Shown in pieces: positions 28,615 to 37,679 of a stretch of DNA of 64,000 nt (position 1 is the first letter of the stretch; every line of letters begins with the position of its first letter). The DNA comes from Bacillus sp. 1NLA3E (lineage in GTDB: Bacteria; Bacillota; Bacilli; Bacillales; Cytobacillaceae). The DNA lies in assembly GCF_000242895.2 (NCBI RefSeq), contig NC_021171.1, positions 3,382,001-3,446,000 on the forward strand. Reading direction: 5' to 3'. Position numbers and translations under genes: made by a program. The notes below the pieces were generated by a model that saw only the letters and a list, made by a program, of their open reading frames with translations, searched no databases and was not told where the DNA came from.

Positions 28615-30196
28615 GATTAAACACCTCTAATGCACCCTTAATCCATTCTGCGTTTTTTTCATCAAATTGTAGAGAAGAAATCATGTCAAATAGGCTAGAT
28701 TCTAGTTCTGCTTTTTCTTTTCGAATGTCTTGGATTGTTGAACTAATTGCAGCCATATCAACAATCGCTTCTTCTTCAAAGGTATCTACGTATCGAGGGA
28801 TGTTTAAATTGAACTCATTCTCCTTTATTTCATCAAAGGTTGCGACGTGGGCATATTTCTCCACATCTTCTCGCTTCTTATACGTTTCGACAATCTTATC
28901 AATGTTTTCTTTGGAAAGTTTATTTTGGTTCTTTCCTTTCGAATAGTCATTACTTGCATCAATAAATAAAACATCACGAGTGGCACGATTTTTCTTCAAG
29001 ATTATGACTGTTGTTGGAATCGATGTCCCAAAGAATAAATTTGCTGGCATGCCAATCACGGTATCAATACTTCCATCTTCTAATAATTTCTTACGAATCA
29101 CGCCTTCTGCAGCTCCACGGAACAGTACCCCATGTGGTAATACGATTGCCATTGTTCCCGTATCTTTTAAATGATAGAACCCATGTAAAAGAAAGGCAAA
29201 GTCTGCTTTTGATTGTGGCGCTAACTTCCCGTAACGATTGAAACGTGAATCATCTAAGAATGTATCATCTGCAGACCATTTTGCAGAGTAGGGGGGATTC
29301 ATAAGGACAGAATCAAAGGTGTAAGGCTCATCTGTGGGCCAATCTTTGTTCAATGTATCCCCATTGCGTAAACGCATATCTTCTTTATCAACACCATGCA
29401 AGATCAAGTTCATCTTCGCTAGATTATAGGTCGTTGTATTTAGTTCTTGTCCATGGTACTTTACATTCTCGGGATGGTTAATATAGTTTCGAATATTCAA
29501 CATCAAGGAACCTGATCCCATGGTTGGGTCAAATACGCTAAACAATTTTTTGTCCTCTTGACCTATTGCGGCAATACGAGCCATCATGTCAGATACTTCA
29601 TGAGGTGTATAGAACTCTCCAGCTTTCTTACCAGCTTCTGAGGCAAATTGACCAATCAAGAACTCATAGGCATCCCCAATGACATCACCATTATGTCCCA
29701 ACACATCGACATCATTTAGTTTCTTCAGTACTTCTGTAATGGTAATGTTTCGTTGTTGATCATCTGATCCCAGTTTTTTTGATTTCAAATCCACATCATC
29801 AAACAATCCGTTGAATTGATCATATTTCGAAGACAAATCGATAAAGGCTTTATTCAAGTTATTCAACTGAAACGTATTTTGTTTAGCTTGATTGGTTAAT
29901 ACAGTGAATAAATACTCTGGTTCAATATCATAGCCCAATGTATCCACTAACGTTTCAATCAAGTCATTTTTTATATCTTCATCTGCTAATAAATCCCTAT
30001 ACAATTTAGTTTGTTTTTCTTGTGTGTTGTATTCCTCTAGCGATTCATCTGCTATTTCAACTACTTTTTCTAATAACTTATCAGATAAGTACTTGTAAAA
30101 GATCAATCCTAATAAGTAGTTTTTGTATTCTGATGCATCCATTTTACTTCGCAAATTGTCTGCGGCACTAAATAATTTTGAGTTTAATTCTGCCAT
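28604..30196 (-). CDS. hsdM: Type I restriction-modification methylase subunit
   Basis: A 530-residue N6-adenine methyltransferase. SAM-binding motif I is FDPTMGSGSLML; catalytic motif IV is MNPPYSAKW. The N-terminal helical HsdM domain (NLRSKMDASEYKNYLLGLIF) is present. The ATG at 30196 has TAGGAGA eight bases before it. First structural gene of hsdM-hsdS-hsdR. Confidence 0.96.
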   Translation of the reverse strand: MAELNSKLFSAADNLRSKMDASEYKNYLLGLIFYKYLSDKLLEKVVEIADESLEEYNTQEKQTKLYRDLLADEDIKNDLIETLVDTLGYDIEPEYLFTVLTNQAKQNTFQLNNLNKAFIDLSSKYDQFNGLFDDVDLKSKKLGSDDQQRNITITEVLKKLNDVDVLGHNGDVIGDAYEFLIGQFASEAGKKAGEFYTPHEVSDMMARIAAIGQEDKKLFSVFDPTMGSGSLMLNIRNYINHPENVKYHGQELNTTTYNLAKMNLILHGVDKEDMRLRNGDTLNKDWPTDEPYTFDSVLMNPPYSAKWSADDTFLDDSRFNRYGKLAPQSKADFAFLLHGFYHLKDTGTMAIVLPHGVLFRGAAEGVIRKKLLEDGSIDTVIGMPANLFFGTSIPTTVIILKKNRATRDVLFIDASNDYSKGKNQNKLSKENIDKIVETYKKREDVEKYAHVATFDEIKENEFNLNIPRYVDTFEEEAIVDMAAISSTIQDIRKEKAELESSLFDMISSLQFDEKNAEWIKGALEVFNREK

Positions 30197-30326
30197 GTTG
30201 TAATCTCCTAAATTCAATTTTTCAAGTAGAGCTTGGTTCTATACTACTATAGTCACCAAGATGCTAAAAGGTACATTTAATTAAATAAAAAATAAGGTGG
30301 CATCTGCCACCTACAAAGATCCACTT

Positions 30327-30668
30327 TTATTTCCGATCCAACATTTTTGTGAACGTTTTAGTGATCGTTAAGAAATCTGTTTGTTCCTCTAAGCTCCTAT
30401 CCTTAAGCAAATCAATAAGTTCATATAGAACATTATTAGTATTTTCTATATTTGGCTCAACCATGTTGAAGAATTCTCCCAATGAAATATCCATAGCCTT
30501 TGAAATTTTTACTAGACTTTCTAGGCTTAGGTTTTTTTCTCCCCGTTCAATTTTTCCAATATATGTCTCATGCAATGATGCTTGGTCTGCTAAATCCTCT
30601 TGAGTAAACCCTTTATTCTTTCTAAGCTGCCTAATCAAATCACCGATTCTTCTAGCTAAATCCTCCAT
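30327..30668 (-). CDS. XRE-family regulator of the restriction-modification genes
   Basis: A 113-residue helix-turn-helix protein: GLIRQLRKNKGFTQEDLADQ-type helix 2, then SLHETYIGKIERGEKN recognition helix, in the first 70 residues, followed by a short C-terminal tail. It is encoded just upstream of hsdM on the same strand, where C-type controller proteins usually lie, so it probably times expression of the methylase and the nuclease. AAGAGGTGG precedes the start. Role as controller is inference from position and fold. Confidence 0.78.
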   Translation of the reverse strand: MEDLARRIGDLIRQLRKNKGFTQEDLADQASLHETYIGKIERGEKNLSLESLVKISKAMDISLGEFFNMVEPNIENTNNVLYELIDLLKDRSLEEQTDFLTITKTFTKMLDRK

Positions 30669-30786
30669 TTTACCACCTCTTAAGGTTAGTAAAACTCACT
30701 AGTTAAATTACATGAATATTCCAAAGGGGTATATTTTGTAGTAAAATCATACCTATAGTATATATTCATTTAGGAGAATTGCTATT

Positions 30787-32157
30787 GTGCCAAAAGCAAA
30801 AACAAACACGGAATTTTATGCTGAGATTAATCTAAAATATGGTAATAAATACACCCTAAAATCCCCTTACAAGAATAATCGTTCTAAAATAAGTTTTTTC
30901 TGTAATGGCTGCCATTCAGAACATATGATGATAGCACAACATCTATTAAATAATGGATGTAGCAAGTGCGGTAGAAGGATTGGCGCAAATAAAAATACAC
31001 TTAGTGAAGACCAATTCCAAGAAAGACTGTTTAAAAAGTGCGGCAGTAGAATAATAAGTAAAGAGCCATATATTAAGAGAGACGAAAAAATTTTGTTCTA
31101 TTCCTTTGATTGTAACCACTATTGGAGGGCGACACCCGACGCAGTATTAGGTGGTAATGGCTGCAATGAGTGTGCACTTGAAAGGAGTATTAAAACCAGA
31201 ACCAAAACACATGAACAATTCATATTTGAGGTAAAGGAACTAGTTGGACATGACTATAAAGTAATAGGGGAATATACAAAAACAAATAAAACACTGGAAT
31301 TTCTACATATTTCATGTGGCAATTATTTTCCTATGACCCCAAATTCTTTTTTAGGGGGGCATCGATGCCCATCTTGCTATGGAACACCCAAAAAAACTAC
31401 AGAACAATTTAAAAAGGAAATATTCGATTTAGTTGGAGATGAATATAGGGTAATCGGAGAGTACCTTGGGAATAAAAATGAGATAACCTTTGAACACGTA
31501 AATTGTAAAGAAAGTAATTTTCCATATTTTAAAATGAGGCCAAACTCTTTCCTCTCTGCAAATCAACGTTGCCCTAAATGCAGTCCTAGCAAAAAGGACA
31601 CTAAAGAATCATTTGAAGCAAAACTGTTGAAAAAAAGAGGAAATGAATACGAATTAATTGGTGAGTATATTAATAGTTGGACAATAGTAGAATTGGTACA
31701 TAAATGTGGGTACGTTTGGAATGTCACACCCAGTAATGTTTTAAATGGTCAAAATTGTCCTCGATGCTCCAAAAGTATTGCAGAATCTAAAGGGGAAAGA
31801 AAAATAAGAAAATACCTGGAGAACTGTGGTATTTCCTTTAAACAAGAGCATTCTTTTAAAGGTTTAATCAGCAAGCGATCATTAAGGTTTGATTTCGTGA
31901 TATTTAGCAATCAGAACCCCGTTATGATGATTGAATTTCAAGGAATCCAACACTATCAACCCATTGCATATTTTGGCGGAATGGAGAAATATAAGCAACA
32001 AATACAACATGATATTTTAAAGGCTAAATATGCTAAGGAAAAGAATCTCTCATTATTAATTATTCCATACTGGCATTATAATGATATTGGCAATATATTA
32101 GATGGCTTTATAAAAAAGCACCTGATTCAGTCGCATAACAGTGATGTGCTTAAATGA
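30787..32157 (+). CDS. Multi-zinc-ribbon protein with C-terminal PD-(D/E)XK-like nuclease
   Basis: A 456-residue protein starting at GTG after TTAGGAGAATTG. Residues about 1-345 hold five repeats of a treble-clef/zinc-ribbon unit: a conserved Y-x-V/L-I-G-E-Y segment, then Cys(-x-)His/Cys and a closing CPxC or CxxC (for example GCSKCGR, GCNECAL, RCPSCYG, RCPKCSP, NCPRCSK) preceded by NSFLGG-like turns. The last 110 residues contain LRFDFVIF and MMIEFQGIQHYQP, an Asp...Glu-x-Gln pattern of restriction or Vsr-like nucleases. Related zinc-ribbon proteins occur in phages and islands, but I do not know a characterised member. A DNA-targeting nuclease or defence role is inferred. Confidence 0.6.
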   Translation: MPKAKTNTEFYAEINLKYGNKYTLKSPYKNNRSKISFFCNGCHSEHMMIAQHLLNNGCSKCGRRIGANKNTLSEDQFQERLFKKCGSRIISKEPYIKRDEKILFYSFDCNHYWRATPDAVLGGNGCNECALERSIKTRTKTHEQFIFEVKELVGHDYKVIGEYTKTNKTLEFLHISCGNYFPMTPNSFLGGHRCPSCYGTPKKTTEQFKKEIFDLVGDEYRVIGEYLGNKNEITFEHVNCKESNFPYFKMRPNSFLSANQRCPKCSPSKKDTKESFEAKLLKKRGNEYELIGEYINSWTIVELVHKCGYVWNVTPSNVLNGQNCPRCSKSIAESKGERKIRKYLENCGISFKQEHSFKGLISKRSLRFDFVIFSNQNPVMMIEFQGIQHYQPIAYFGGMEKYKQQIQHDILKAKYAKEKNLSLLIIPYWHYNDIGNILDGFIKKHLIQSHNSDVLK

Positions 32158-32219
32158 TGAACATTTAATTTTTTTAAATGGAAAACAACGTTTGATATTA
32201 CTAAAAGAAGGAGAACATT

Positions 32220-32405
32220 GTGGGATTTGTTTATATCATAATTTCATTTATAGTCGTGGTTGCGTTCTTCTTATATGACAGAACACAATCTAGATACACT
32301 AAACAACTGAAAACAGAAATTTACGAATTGAGGAAAAAAGTGGAAAAACAACAAAAAATCATCAATACATTATATGGAAATGAAATCCATAAAGAAAAGT
32401 TGTAG
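32220..32405 (+). CDS. Small membrane-anchored coiled-coil protein
   Basis: A 61-residue frame starting at GTG, preceded by AGAAGGAGA. Residues 2-19 form a membrane segment (FVYIIISFIVVVAFFLY) and residues 28-52 a basic amphipathic helix (TEIYELRKKVEKQQKII) that may form a coiled coil. No family recognised. It follows the zinc-ribbon gene by 62 bases and may be cotranscribed with it. Confidence 0.6.
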   Translation: MGFVYIIISFIVVVAFFLYDRTQSRYTKQLKTEIYELRKKVEKQQKIINTLYGNEIHKEKL

Positions 32406-32453
32406 ACTATTACTGTTTATATTGTTTAGTCCGAATGTGTATGAAAGGATAGC

Positions 32454-33194
32454 TTATTTGCTATCCTCTGTAACTTTATCTCTATTTAAGATCCCTTTAA
32501 TTTTATCAACCGGTAGTTTTCCATAAAACTTTCGAATCTTTTTCTTCCTCGTTATTAGTTCTTCCACCATGATGTTGATAAGATCGAATAGAAACATTAC
32601 TGTTTCTTGATCATCATTTAAAACAATCTCACCTGGATGAATCCCCTCATTGCCATAAATGCGAATAGCATCAATTCCCTGCTGAATATGTTCTGGAATA
32701 TCCTTCTTCACCAGCTCTGCAATCATAGTATTGATTTTCGACTTTTTTATTTGATACTCTTCAAGCTGAGGAATCATGGTTTCAATAGCTAATCGAAGTA
32801 ACGCAGCTGATGCCCTTGGTGAATCCTTAAACACATTCACAGCCTCTCTGTAGATACCCTGTACATTTTGAGGCATATCCTCATGTGGTTCAGGTAACGC
32901 TGTTTCAAAGGGAAAAATAATTTTTCTATTTTCCCAAATTGTGTATTTTTTGCAATGATGGCAGATACTTATATCCAGTTTCCAATTAAGCTGATTTTCA
33001 TGTCCATTCATTAACGAGCGATTATACTGCTGTATGCTAATAGTTCTTGATTCCTCATCTATTTTGTTTATTATTGTTTCAGGTAAATTCTGTGCCTGTC
33101 TATCTATTGAAAACCAATTTTGGGGACATAGAACGTCACACCTTGGACAATTAAATGCACCGCTATAATATGTTGGCTGTACTGTTTTAGCCAT
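32454..33194 (-). CDS. DUF4145 domain protein
   Basis: A 246-residue protein. The N-terminal part has a zinc-knuckle-like Cys pattern (NCPRCDVLCPQNW and ICHHCKKYT). The C-terminal region YREAVNVFKDSPRASAALLR, continuing to the NEGIHPGE turn, is the DUF4145 helical domain. DUF4145 proteins are often found in or near restriction and defence clusters and may be accessory factors. Start chosen at 33194 because GAGGGTGA precedes it. Function unknown. Confidence 0.7.
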   Translation of the reverse strand: MAKTVQPTYYSGAFNCPRCDVLCPQNWFSIDRQAQNLPETIINKIDEESRTISIQQYNRSLMNGHENQLNWKLDISICHHCKKYTIWENRKIIFPFETALPEPHEDMPQNVQGIYREAVNVFKDSPRASAALLRLAIETMIPQLEEYQIKKSKINTMIAELVKKDIPEHIQQGIDAIRIYGNEGIHPGEIVLNDDQETVMFLFDLINIMVEELITRKKKIRKFYGKLPVDKIKGILNRDKVTEDSK

Positions 33195-33269
33195 TATCTC
33201 ACCCTCTTTTGTTGTCACTATTATACAATAAAAGATAAAAAGTTGATCACTATTCGGCTTTTAATGTTA

Positions 33270-33611
33270 CTAATCAACGACTTTTACTCCGACTACATTA
33301 TCAAACGAAACTCGTTCAAATTCACCCTTCTTCACTTCAATGCTTAGTTCATGCGTAATTGGATCCACATAATGAACTCGACCATAAATATCGTGAGTAA
33401 ATCCGTCATCCCAAACTTTCAACTTTACTGAATGGTTATATTCCATCGAGTAAAATATTCGCAGATCGAACTCCTCGGTCTCTTGTTCATCAATAATAAT
33501 TGGCTTCCTTATTCGTTTAGTGTCATGCCAAAAATCTCGCTGACTTTTAACAAGCTCTGGCAGTTGAAAAGCAGCCTGCCATTTAACTATACCTCGGTCA
33601 CGTATCGCCAT
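33270..33611 (-). CDS. YolD-like protein
   Basis: A 113-residue protein of the YolD family: MAIRDRGIVKWQAAFQLPELV, then the basic segment and a beta-rich C-terminus (KLKVWDDG, IYGRVHYVDP). YolD proteins usually sit beside a Y-family DNA polymerase (UvrX/ImuB type) and modulate it in damage tolerance. No polymerase lies beside this copy. GAGGTGATT precedes the start at 33611. Confidence 0.75.
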   Translation of the reverse strand: MAIRDRGIVKWQAAFQLPELVKSQRDFWHDTKRIRKPIIIDEQETEEFDLRIFYSMEYNHSVKLKVWDDGFTHDIYGRVHYVDPITHELSIEVKKGEFERVSFDNVVGVKVVD

Positions 33612-33762
33612 AATAATCACCTCTTTATTATTATACACAAACAAACGTTCTACATTAATACAAAAAGAAAAAGACCACTTTATAAGCAATCTTTATCATT
33701 TTATTCAACTAAAGCACCCGTTACTTTAAGTACAATATTTCACAAACTTTCACATTAATGTA

Positions 33763-34029
33763 TTAATGAAATACCCCCATAATCACAAGACCAATAAGGA
33801 TAGCTGCAAGTGATAATATTAGAGCAAATCCCGTTAATTCACCACCTGTACCGAAAAAGGTATCAAGTATTCCTAAAACTAAATAGACCGCTTTTTTTGA
33901 TGTTTTAGACTCATCTGCCTTAAATTCTTTATAACCATAAACCAATAGCGATATTAAAGAAACAATACCTATTAAAAAGAGAATGATCCCACCAAACATT
34001 ACCATAAAAAAATTTCCCTTCGTTTCCAT
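33763..34029 (-). CDS. Small membrane protein, 88 residues
   Basis: Two long hydrophobic stretches (VMFGGIILFLIGIVSLISLL and GFALILSLAAILIGLVIM) around a charged loop (KEFKADESKTSKK). No family recognised; no clear ribosome site (TTTATG context weak). It lies between the YolD-like and TIR genes. Kept because the frame is well composed and hydrophobic, but without functional evidence. Confidence 0.5.
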   Translation of the reverse strand: METKGNFFMVMFGGIILFLIGIVSLISLLVYGYKEFKADESKTSKKAVYLVLGILDTFFGTGGELTGFALILSLAAILIGLVIMGVFH

Positions 34030-34169
34030 TTGTTGTGAAGCTAAAGCACTCCGTTAGCTTAAGTACATTTTTCACAATCTTGCTTTCATAATACCAAATC
34101 CTCTGTATTTTATTGGAGAAAAGTGATATAATTTGTCAGAATTATTCACTCGATTAGGGAGGTAGAAAC

Positions 34170-34865
34170 ATGGCTAGATGCACGGCCCCAGTAAGGGGAC
34201 ATCAATCAGCAAGCGCACGAGCCAACTGCCCAGCGTGTGGTGGGAGTTATAGTAGCAACTACAGGTCGTACTCAACCCCGTCTTATTCCCCGTCTTATAG
34301 AAGTGGAGGCGGCGGAAGCAGTAGCGGAGGGTCCGGCAGCAGTGCAAAGCCACGTTGGTCGGGAGCAGGTTCGTCCGTGGTGTACACGGTTCAAGAAGTT
34401 AGGGCACTCACACCAATCCGCAACAGCGTCGAAAAGCTGGCAGAGCGACCTGACCTTGACCTTAGGGACGTCTTCCTCTGCCATGCATGGGACGACCGGA
34501 AGGGAGTCGCCAAGGAGCTGCACGATCTGCTTGAGTCAAAAGGTGTCTCCGTCTGGTTCAGCGAGAAAGACGTTGGCCTCGGCGTGCCGTTACTTCGTGC
34601 AATAGACAAGGGCTTGGCGAAATCGCGAGTCGGGCTTGTGCTGGTGACCCCTGCGTTGCTAAGTCGCCTCCAAACAGAGGGTATTGCCGACAAAGAACTT
34701 TCGGTACTCCTCTCTGGAGAGCGGCTCATCCCGATTGTTCACGGCACAACGTATGAAGCTTTACGCGAAGTCAGTCCTTTGCTCGGTTCGCGAAGTGGTC
34801 TGAGTACTGCCGAAGAACCGATAGAAGACGTGGTGACCAAGCTTGCAGAACTTGTCACCATTTAA
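34170..34865 (+). CDS. TIR-domain protein (probable NADase-type defence effector)
   Basis: A 231-residue protein. Residues 1-27 form a short Cys/His segment (MARCTAPVRGH...CPACGG), residues about 35-70 a low-complexity Ser/Gly/Tyr linker, and residues about 98-195 a TIR domain: DVFLCHAWDDRKG, GVSVWFSEKDVGLG with the putative catalytic Glu132, and VGLVLVTPALL. Bacterial TIR domains commonly cleave NAD as an immune output. Base composition is clearly more GC-rich than the surrounding genes, and the codons differ, suggesting recent transfer from a GC-rich donor. AGGGAGGTAG is the ribosome site. No partner gene of Thoeris or CBASS type is adjacent. Confidence 0.8.
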   Translation: MARCTAPVRGHQSASARANCPACGGSYSSNYRSYSTPSYSPSYRSGGGGSSSGGSGSSAKPRWSGAGSSVVYTVQEVRALTPIRNSVEKLAERPDLDLRDVFLCHAWDDRKGVAKELHDLLESKGVSVWFSEKDVGLGVPLLRAIDKGLAKSRVGLVLVTPALLSRLQTEGIADKELSVLLSGERLIPIVHGTTYEALREVSPLLGSRSGLSTAEEPIEDVVTKLAELVTI

Positions 34866-34944
34866 GCTCTGTTGGTCTACCGAGTTTGCTGTTCAGATGC
34901 GGCTACATGGACTGGGTTACTTGGCGAACGCGGGTATACCAAAG

Positions 34945-34974
34945 AAAAACCCAATGCAATTGCATTGGGTTTTT
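34945..34974. terminator. Terminator after the TIR gene
   Basis: A perfect 30-base palindrome whose arms each run from five A to CCCAATGCAA and its complement; hairpin with A and T runs, active in either direction. The remaining bases to 35168 hold the terminator below and nothing else. Confidence 0.85.
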
Positions 34975-35044
34975 CTGTCAGGAATGGAATAAAGTTTTCG
35001 GCAACCGACAGCTTCGAACTAAACTGCTTCGTTACTTCAATAAG

Positions 35045-35074
35045 AAAAAAGCATTACCGTTGTTCCAGTAATGC
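35045..35074 (-). terminator. Terminator downstream of the lipoprotein nuclease gene
   Basis: On the minus strand GCATTAC and GTAATGC pair around an 11-base loop, followed by six T (GGGGCATTAC..GCTTTTTTC). Confidence 0.65.
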
Positions 35075-35168
35075 CCCCTTTAGATTAATTACATTTGTTT
35101 ACAATAACACTTTGTTGTTTTAAATTGAAAAAGGACGCTCCATAATCGCATAGGAATCATAACCCCAT

Positions 35169-36185
35169 TTATTCACCTACTAAGCCATCACCATCTCGAT
35201 CATCCATATATTTATAAATCCATGAATCTCTCGTAATTGGCATTTTAAAGCCAGCAGCTTTGGCTTCGGCGATCGTAACTTGTCCATTCTGATTGGTATC
35301 TACCTTACTAACATCTTCGTTACTATTTTCCGTTTCGTTTGCAGAGACATTGTCTGTTTTCGGTGGCGTACTGCTCGTACCTGTCGTTTTCCCTAAATTT
35401 TTGTTCACTTCGTCTGGGTTTACATTGTCAAATTCATCTGTAATGGTCCTGCTCTGAATTTTGTATGTGAATTTATAATGGTTCGGTATTTGTGTCTGAG
35501 TATTTGGATATTGAATCACTGCTACGAAATCTGTACAACCTCCTGCATCTCGAATCACTTTTTCCATATAAGCTTGATCGCCGTGCCTATTGAGAATGCT
35601 GTCCTGAGGTGTAATGTTATAAGCGTTTGATACTCCCCCAAGCGAGTCAGCAATCACGTGCCCTTTATCCAAGGTTGAACTCTCTGTACCAGGAACATTT
35701 GCTTCATCAGAGTAATATCTACCTGATGACAAAACATGATCAGTATTCGGATTTTGAAGTGTTATATTTTTCGCCTCAACACGAATTAGCTGACCGTATT
35801 CATTTGTAAAAGCCCAATATTCCCTGTCACCAAAGCCGACATCAACTCGGACATTCGTCTTTCTATAACCTGACATATCTCCGCCATCTACTACAATTAA
35901 TGTATATTTACTGTAGTCAAAGTCACCATTAACACTTGTTATGGTTGGTGTACTAGTGGCAGGAACGCTTGGACTGACTTCGCTTTCACTAGTCGTTTTT
36001 TCAGCTTCATCGTCAGGTGTACTTTTTTTGCTTTCAACAGAGGCTGATATCTTTTTGCTTACTTCTTGATTTTTATTTTTTTTGATTTCCGTATTATTTT
36101 GTTGTGAACAACTAGTAAATAAAATAAGTAGTGAAAGGAGTAATAAAATAATCCCCCATGATTTTTGATACCATTTTTGTTGCAT
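35169..36185 (-). CDS. Lipoprotein with DNA/RNA non-specific endonuclease domain
   Basis: A 338-residue exported protein. Signal peptide and lipobox: LLILFTSC, with Cys26 predicted to be lipidated, then a Ser/Lys/Glu-rich linker. Residues about 95-245 resemble the beta-beta-alpha-metal nuclease fold: the catalytic motif DKGHVIADSLGG (DRGH-like) followed by NITPQDSILNRHGDQAYMEK, with the conserved Asn and Gln. The C-terminus has an EF-hand-like/excalibur-like Ca site (DTNQNGQVTIAEA and DDRDGDGLVGE). Anchored outside the membrane, it would degrade extracellular DNA; streptococcal EndA/Spd relatives do this. Substrate and activity are inferred. Confidence 0.75.
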   Translation of the reverse strand: MQQKWYQKSWGIILLLLSLLILFTSCSQQNNTEIKKNKNQEVSKKISASVESKKSTPDDEAEKTTSESEVSPSVPATSTPTITSVNGDFDYSKYTLIVVDGGDMSGYRKTNVRVDVGFGDREYWAFTNEYGQLIRVEAKNITLQNPNTDHVLSSGRYYSDEANVPGTESSTLDKGHVIADSLGGVSNAYNITPQDSILNRHGDQAYMEKVIRDAGGCTDFVAVIQYPNTQTQIPNHYKFTYKIQSRTITDEFDNVNPDEVNKNLGKTTGTSSTPPKTDNVSANETENSNEDVSKVDTNQNGQVTIAEAKAAGFKMPITRDSWIYKYMDDRDGDGLVGE

Positions 36186-36353
36186 ATTGCACCTCTTTTT
36201 CTTTTCTTATCTGCTTCCACCACTAGTAAGCAACAAATTCATGCCGTTTTCCTCTTAGTGGGAGGTTGTTCCGTTGCATTAATTTACTGCTAACTTTGTA
36301 ATGTATTTCAATTGTCACATTCATTATTCGTCCCCACGAATTTACTTGTTTGA

Positions 36354-37664
36354 TCATAAAGGACGGATAATTCCAGCTTCTATACCAGAAATCATGCTTC
36401 CATTTACTTTTCTTATTACACTTTCGTTTTCTCTTGCTGTATTCCATTTAGAACTAAGATTCCTAGCCATTAATAAATAAAATTTTTCTACATGTGTTTC
36501 CAAATTTTTTCTATAATCATTAAAAAACTCATAAGAACTTATATAACTAAAATAGGTTTCAAATAGAAGTGCATCATCAAAATATGTATCAACTATAAAA
36601 CAATACGTTGAACTAGTAGGGAAAAAATACTTCTTCATCTTTTTGAATAAATCAAATTGCCTTTCATCTAATTGAAACCACTCATTAGGCAAAAGTTTTC
36701 TTTTTTCTGGATTGTTTTTATCATACCTGTGTTCAATTGCTAATTTTGAAATATATTTTCCTGAAATCACCACCAAAACATCAGAAATTCGAAGTCCAAC
36801 ATGATTTTTAGAATCTTCATCTAATTTTATTGATGGAAAATTTAATTTCTTGAACGGTTCTAATGGAATCCCTTCATCAAGAATCAACTCTGAGGATTGC
36901 AAATTAAAATTATTTACAAGGTCCATTTCTGTAATCCACAAATCAATGTCAAATGACACCTTGTTCCAATCAAATGAGACTTCATTAAAAGGAATGTCTT
37001 GAATAAAATGCTTTGCTTTTCTAATAGTTTGAATTATATTCCTATAATCCTGTATTTGGACCTTCATCCTCGGAATATGCTTGTTCTTTTCAACAAAAGC
37101 TGCCATATCTTTCTGAATTTCTGTAAGAACTTCTCTATTTCCCTTATTCGAGTTAAAAATAGATTGAATCACACTATCACTAGCTTCAATCTCCAAATAT
37201 TTTACAAGAGAATATTTTAGAAGCCGTGCCGATTCTATATATCTTTTTTCTTCTAAATTAAGAATCCAACCTGTCAATCTATTGTCTGCAACTAGAGACA
37301 TTTTATTTATTGAAAATAATAAATTATCAACGTGATTTTCAAGGAGTAGGTCAAATAAGGAATCATAAAAATCTAGTTCACGACCTTTAAGACTAGCGAT
37401 ACCATACTTAAAATTCTTGTCCAAAATGTCTTTTCCTTTTAATTCTCTATCGTCAGGAAATTTTCTGGAAGATATGTATTTTCTCTCTAACATCTTATAT
37501 TTTTCTTCAATTTCAAGGAGTGTTTCCTCATTTATCTTGATTAAGTCAGCAACATAAACATACATGTTGTCATTTCCTAACTTAATTTTCTTTTCTTCAT
37601 CATAGGGAGTCGTCATCCTAATTGTTTCTTGAGGTCCTTTTTCATCAATATATAAGTAATCCAT
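36354..37664 (-). CDS. Hypothetical protein, possibly DUF3800-like
   Basis: A 436-residue protein. It begins MDYLYIDEKGPQETIRM, reminiscent of the IDESG opening of DUF3800 proteins, and near residue 290 has HVGLRISDVLVVISGKYIS, resembling their GLQLADLIAG motif. DUF3800 proteins are nuclease-like (RNase H fold) and are common in mobile elements. The similarity is weak and long insertions separate the motifs. No membrane segment. Ribosome site GAAAGGACG upstream of 37664. Confidence 0.5.
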   Translation of the reverse strand: MDYLYIDEKGPQETIRMTTPYDEEKKIKLGNDNMYVYVADLIKINEETLLEIEEKYKMLERKYISSRKFPDDRELKGKDILDKNFKYGIASLKGRELDFYDSLFDLLLENHVDNLLFSINKMSLVADNRLTGWILNLEEKRYIESARLLKYSLVKYLEIEASDSVIQSIFNSNKGNREVLTEIQKDMAAFVEKNKHIPRMKVQIQDYRNIIQTIRKAKHFIQDIPFNEVSFDWNKVSFDIDLWITEMDLVNNFNLQSSELILDEGIPLEPFKKLNFPSIKLDEDSKNHVGLRISDVLVVISGKYISKLAIEHRYDKNNPEKRKLLPNEWFQLDERQFDLFKKMKKYFFPTSSTYCFIVDTYFDDALLFETYFSYISSYEFFNDYRKNLETHVEKFYLLMARNLSSKWNTARENESVIRKVNGSMISGIEAGIIRPL

Positions 37665-37679
37665 TTTTTCGTCCTTTCA

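Noticed and set aside
33763-34029. The 88-residue membrane protein as holin
   Set aside because: Two membrane segments alone are not evidence; no lysin or phage late genes nearby.
34391-34729. Long antisense frames in the TIR gene
   Set aside because: Expected in GC-rich DNA with few stop codons; the plus-strand frame has the TIR motifs and a ribosome site.
36223-36447. 74-codon frame at the end of the DUF3800-like gene
   Set aside because: Overlaps the longer, better-composed frame in another phase and has no ribosome site.
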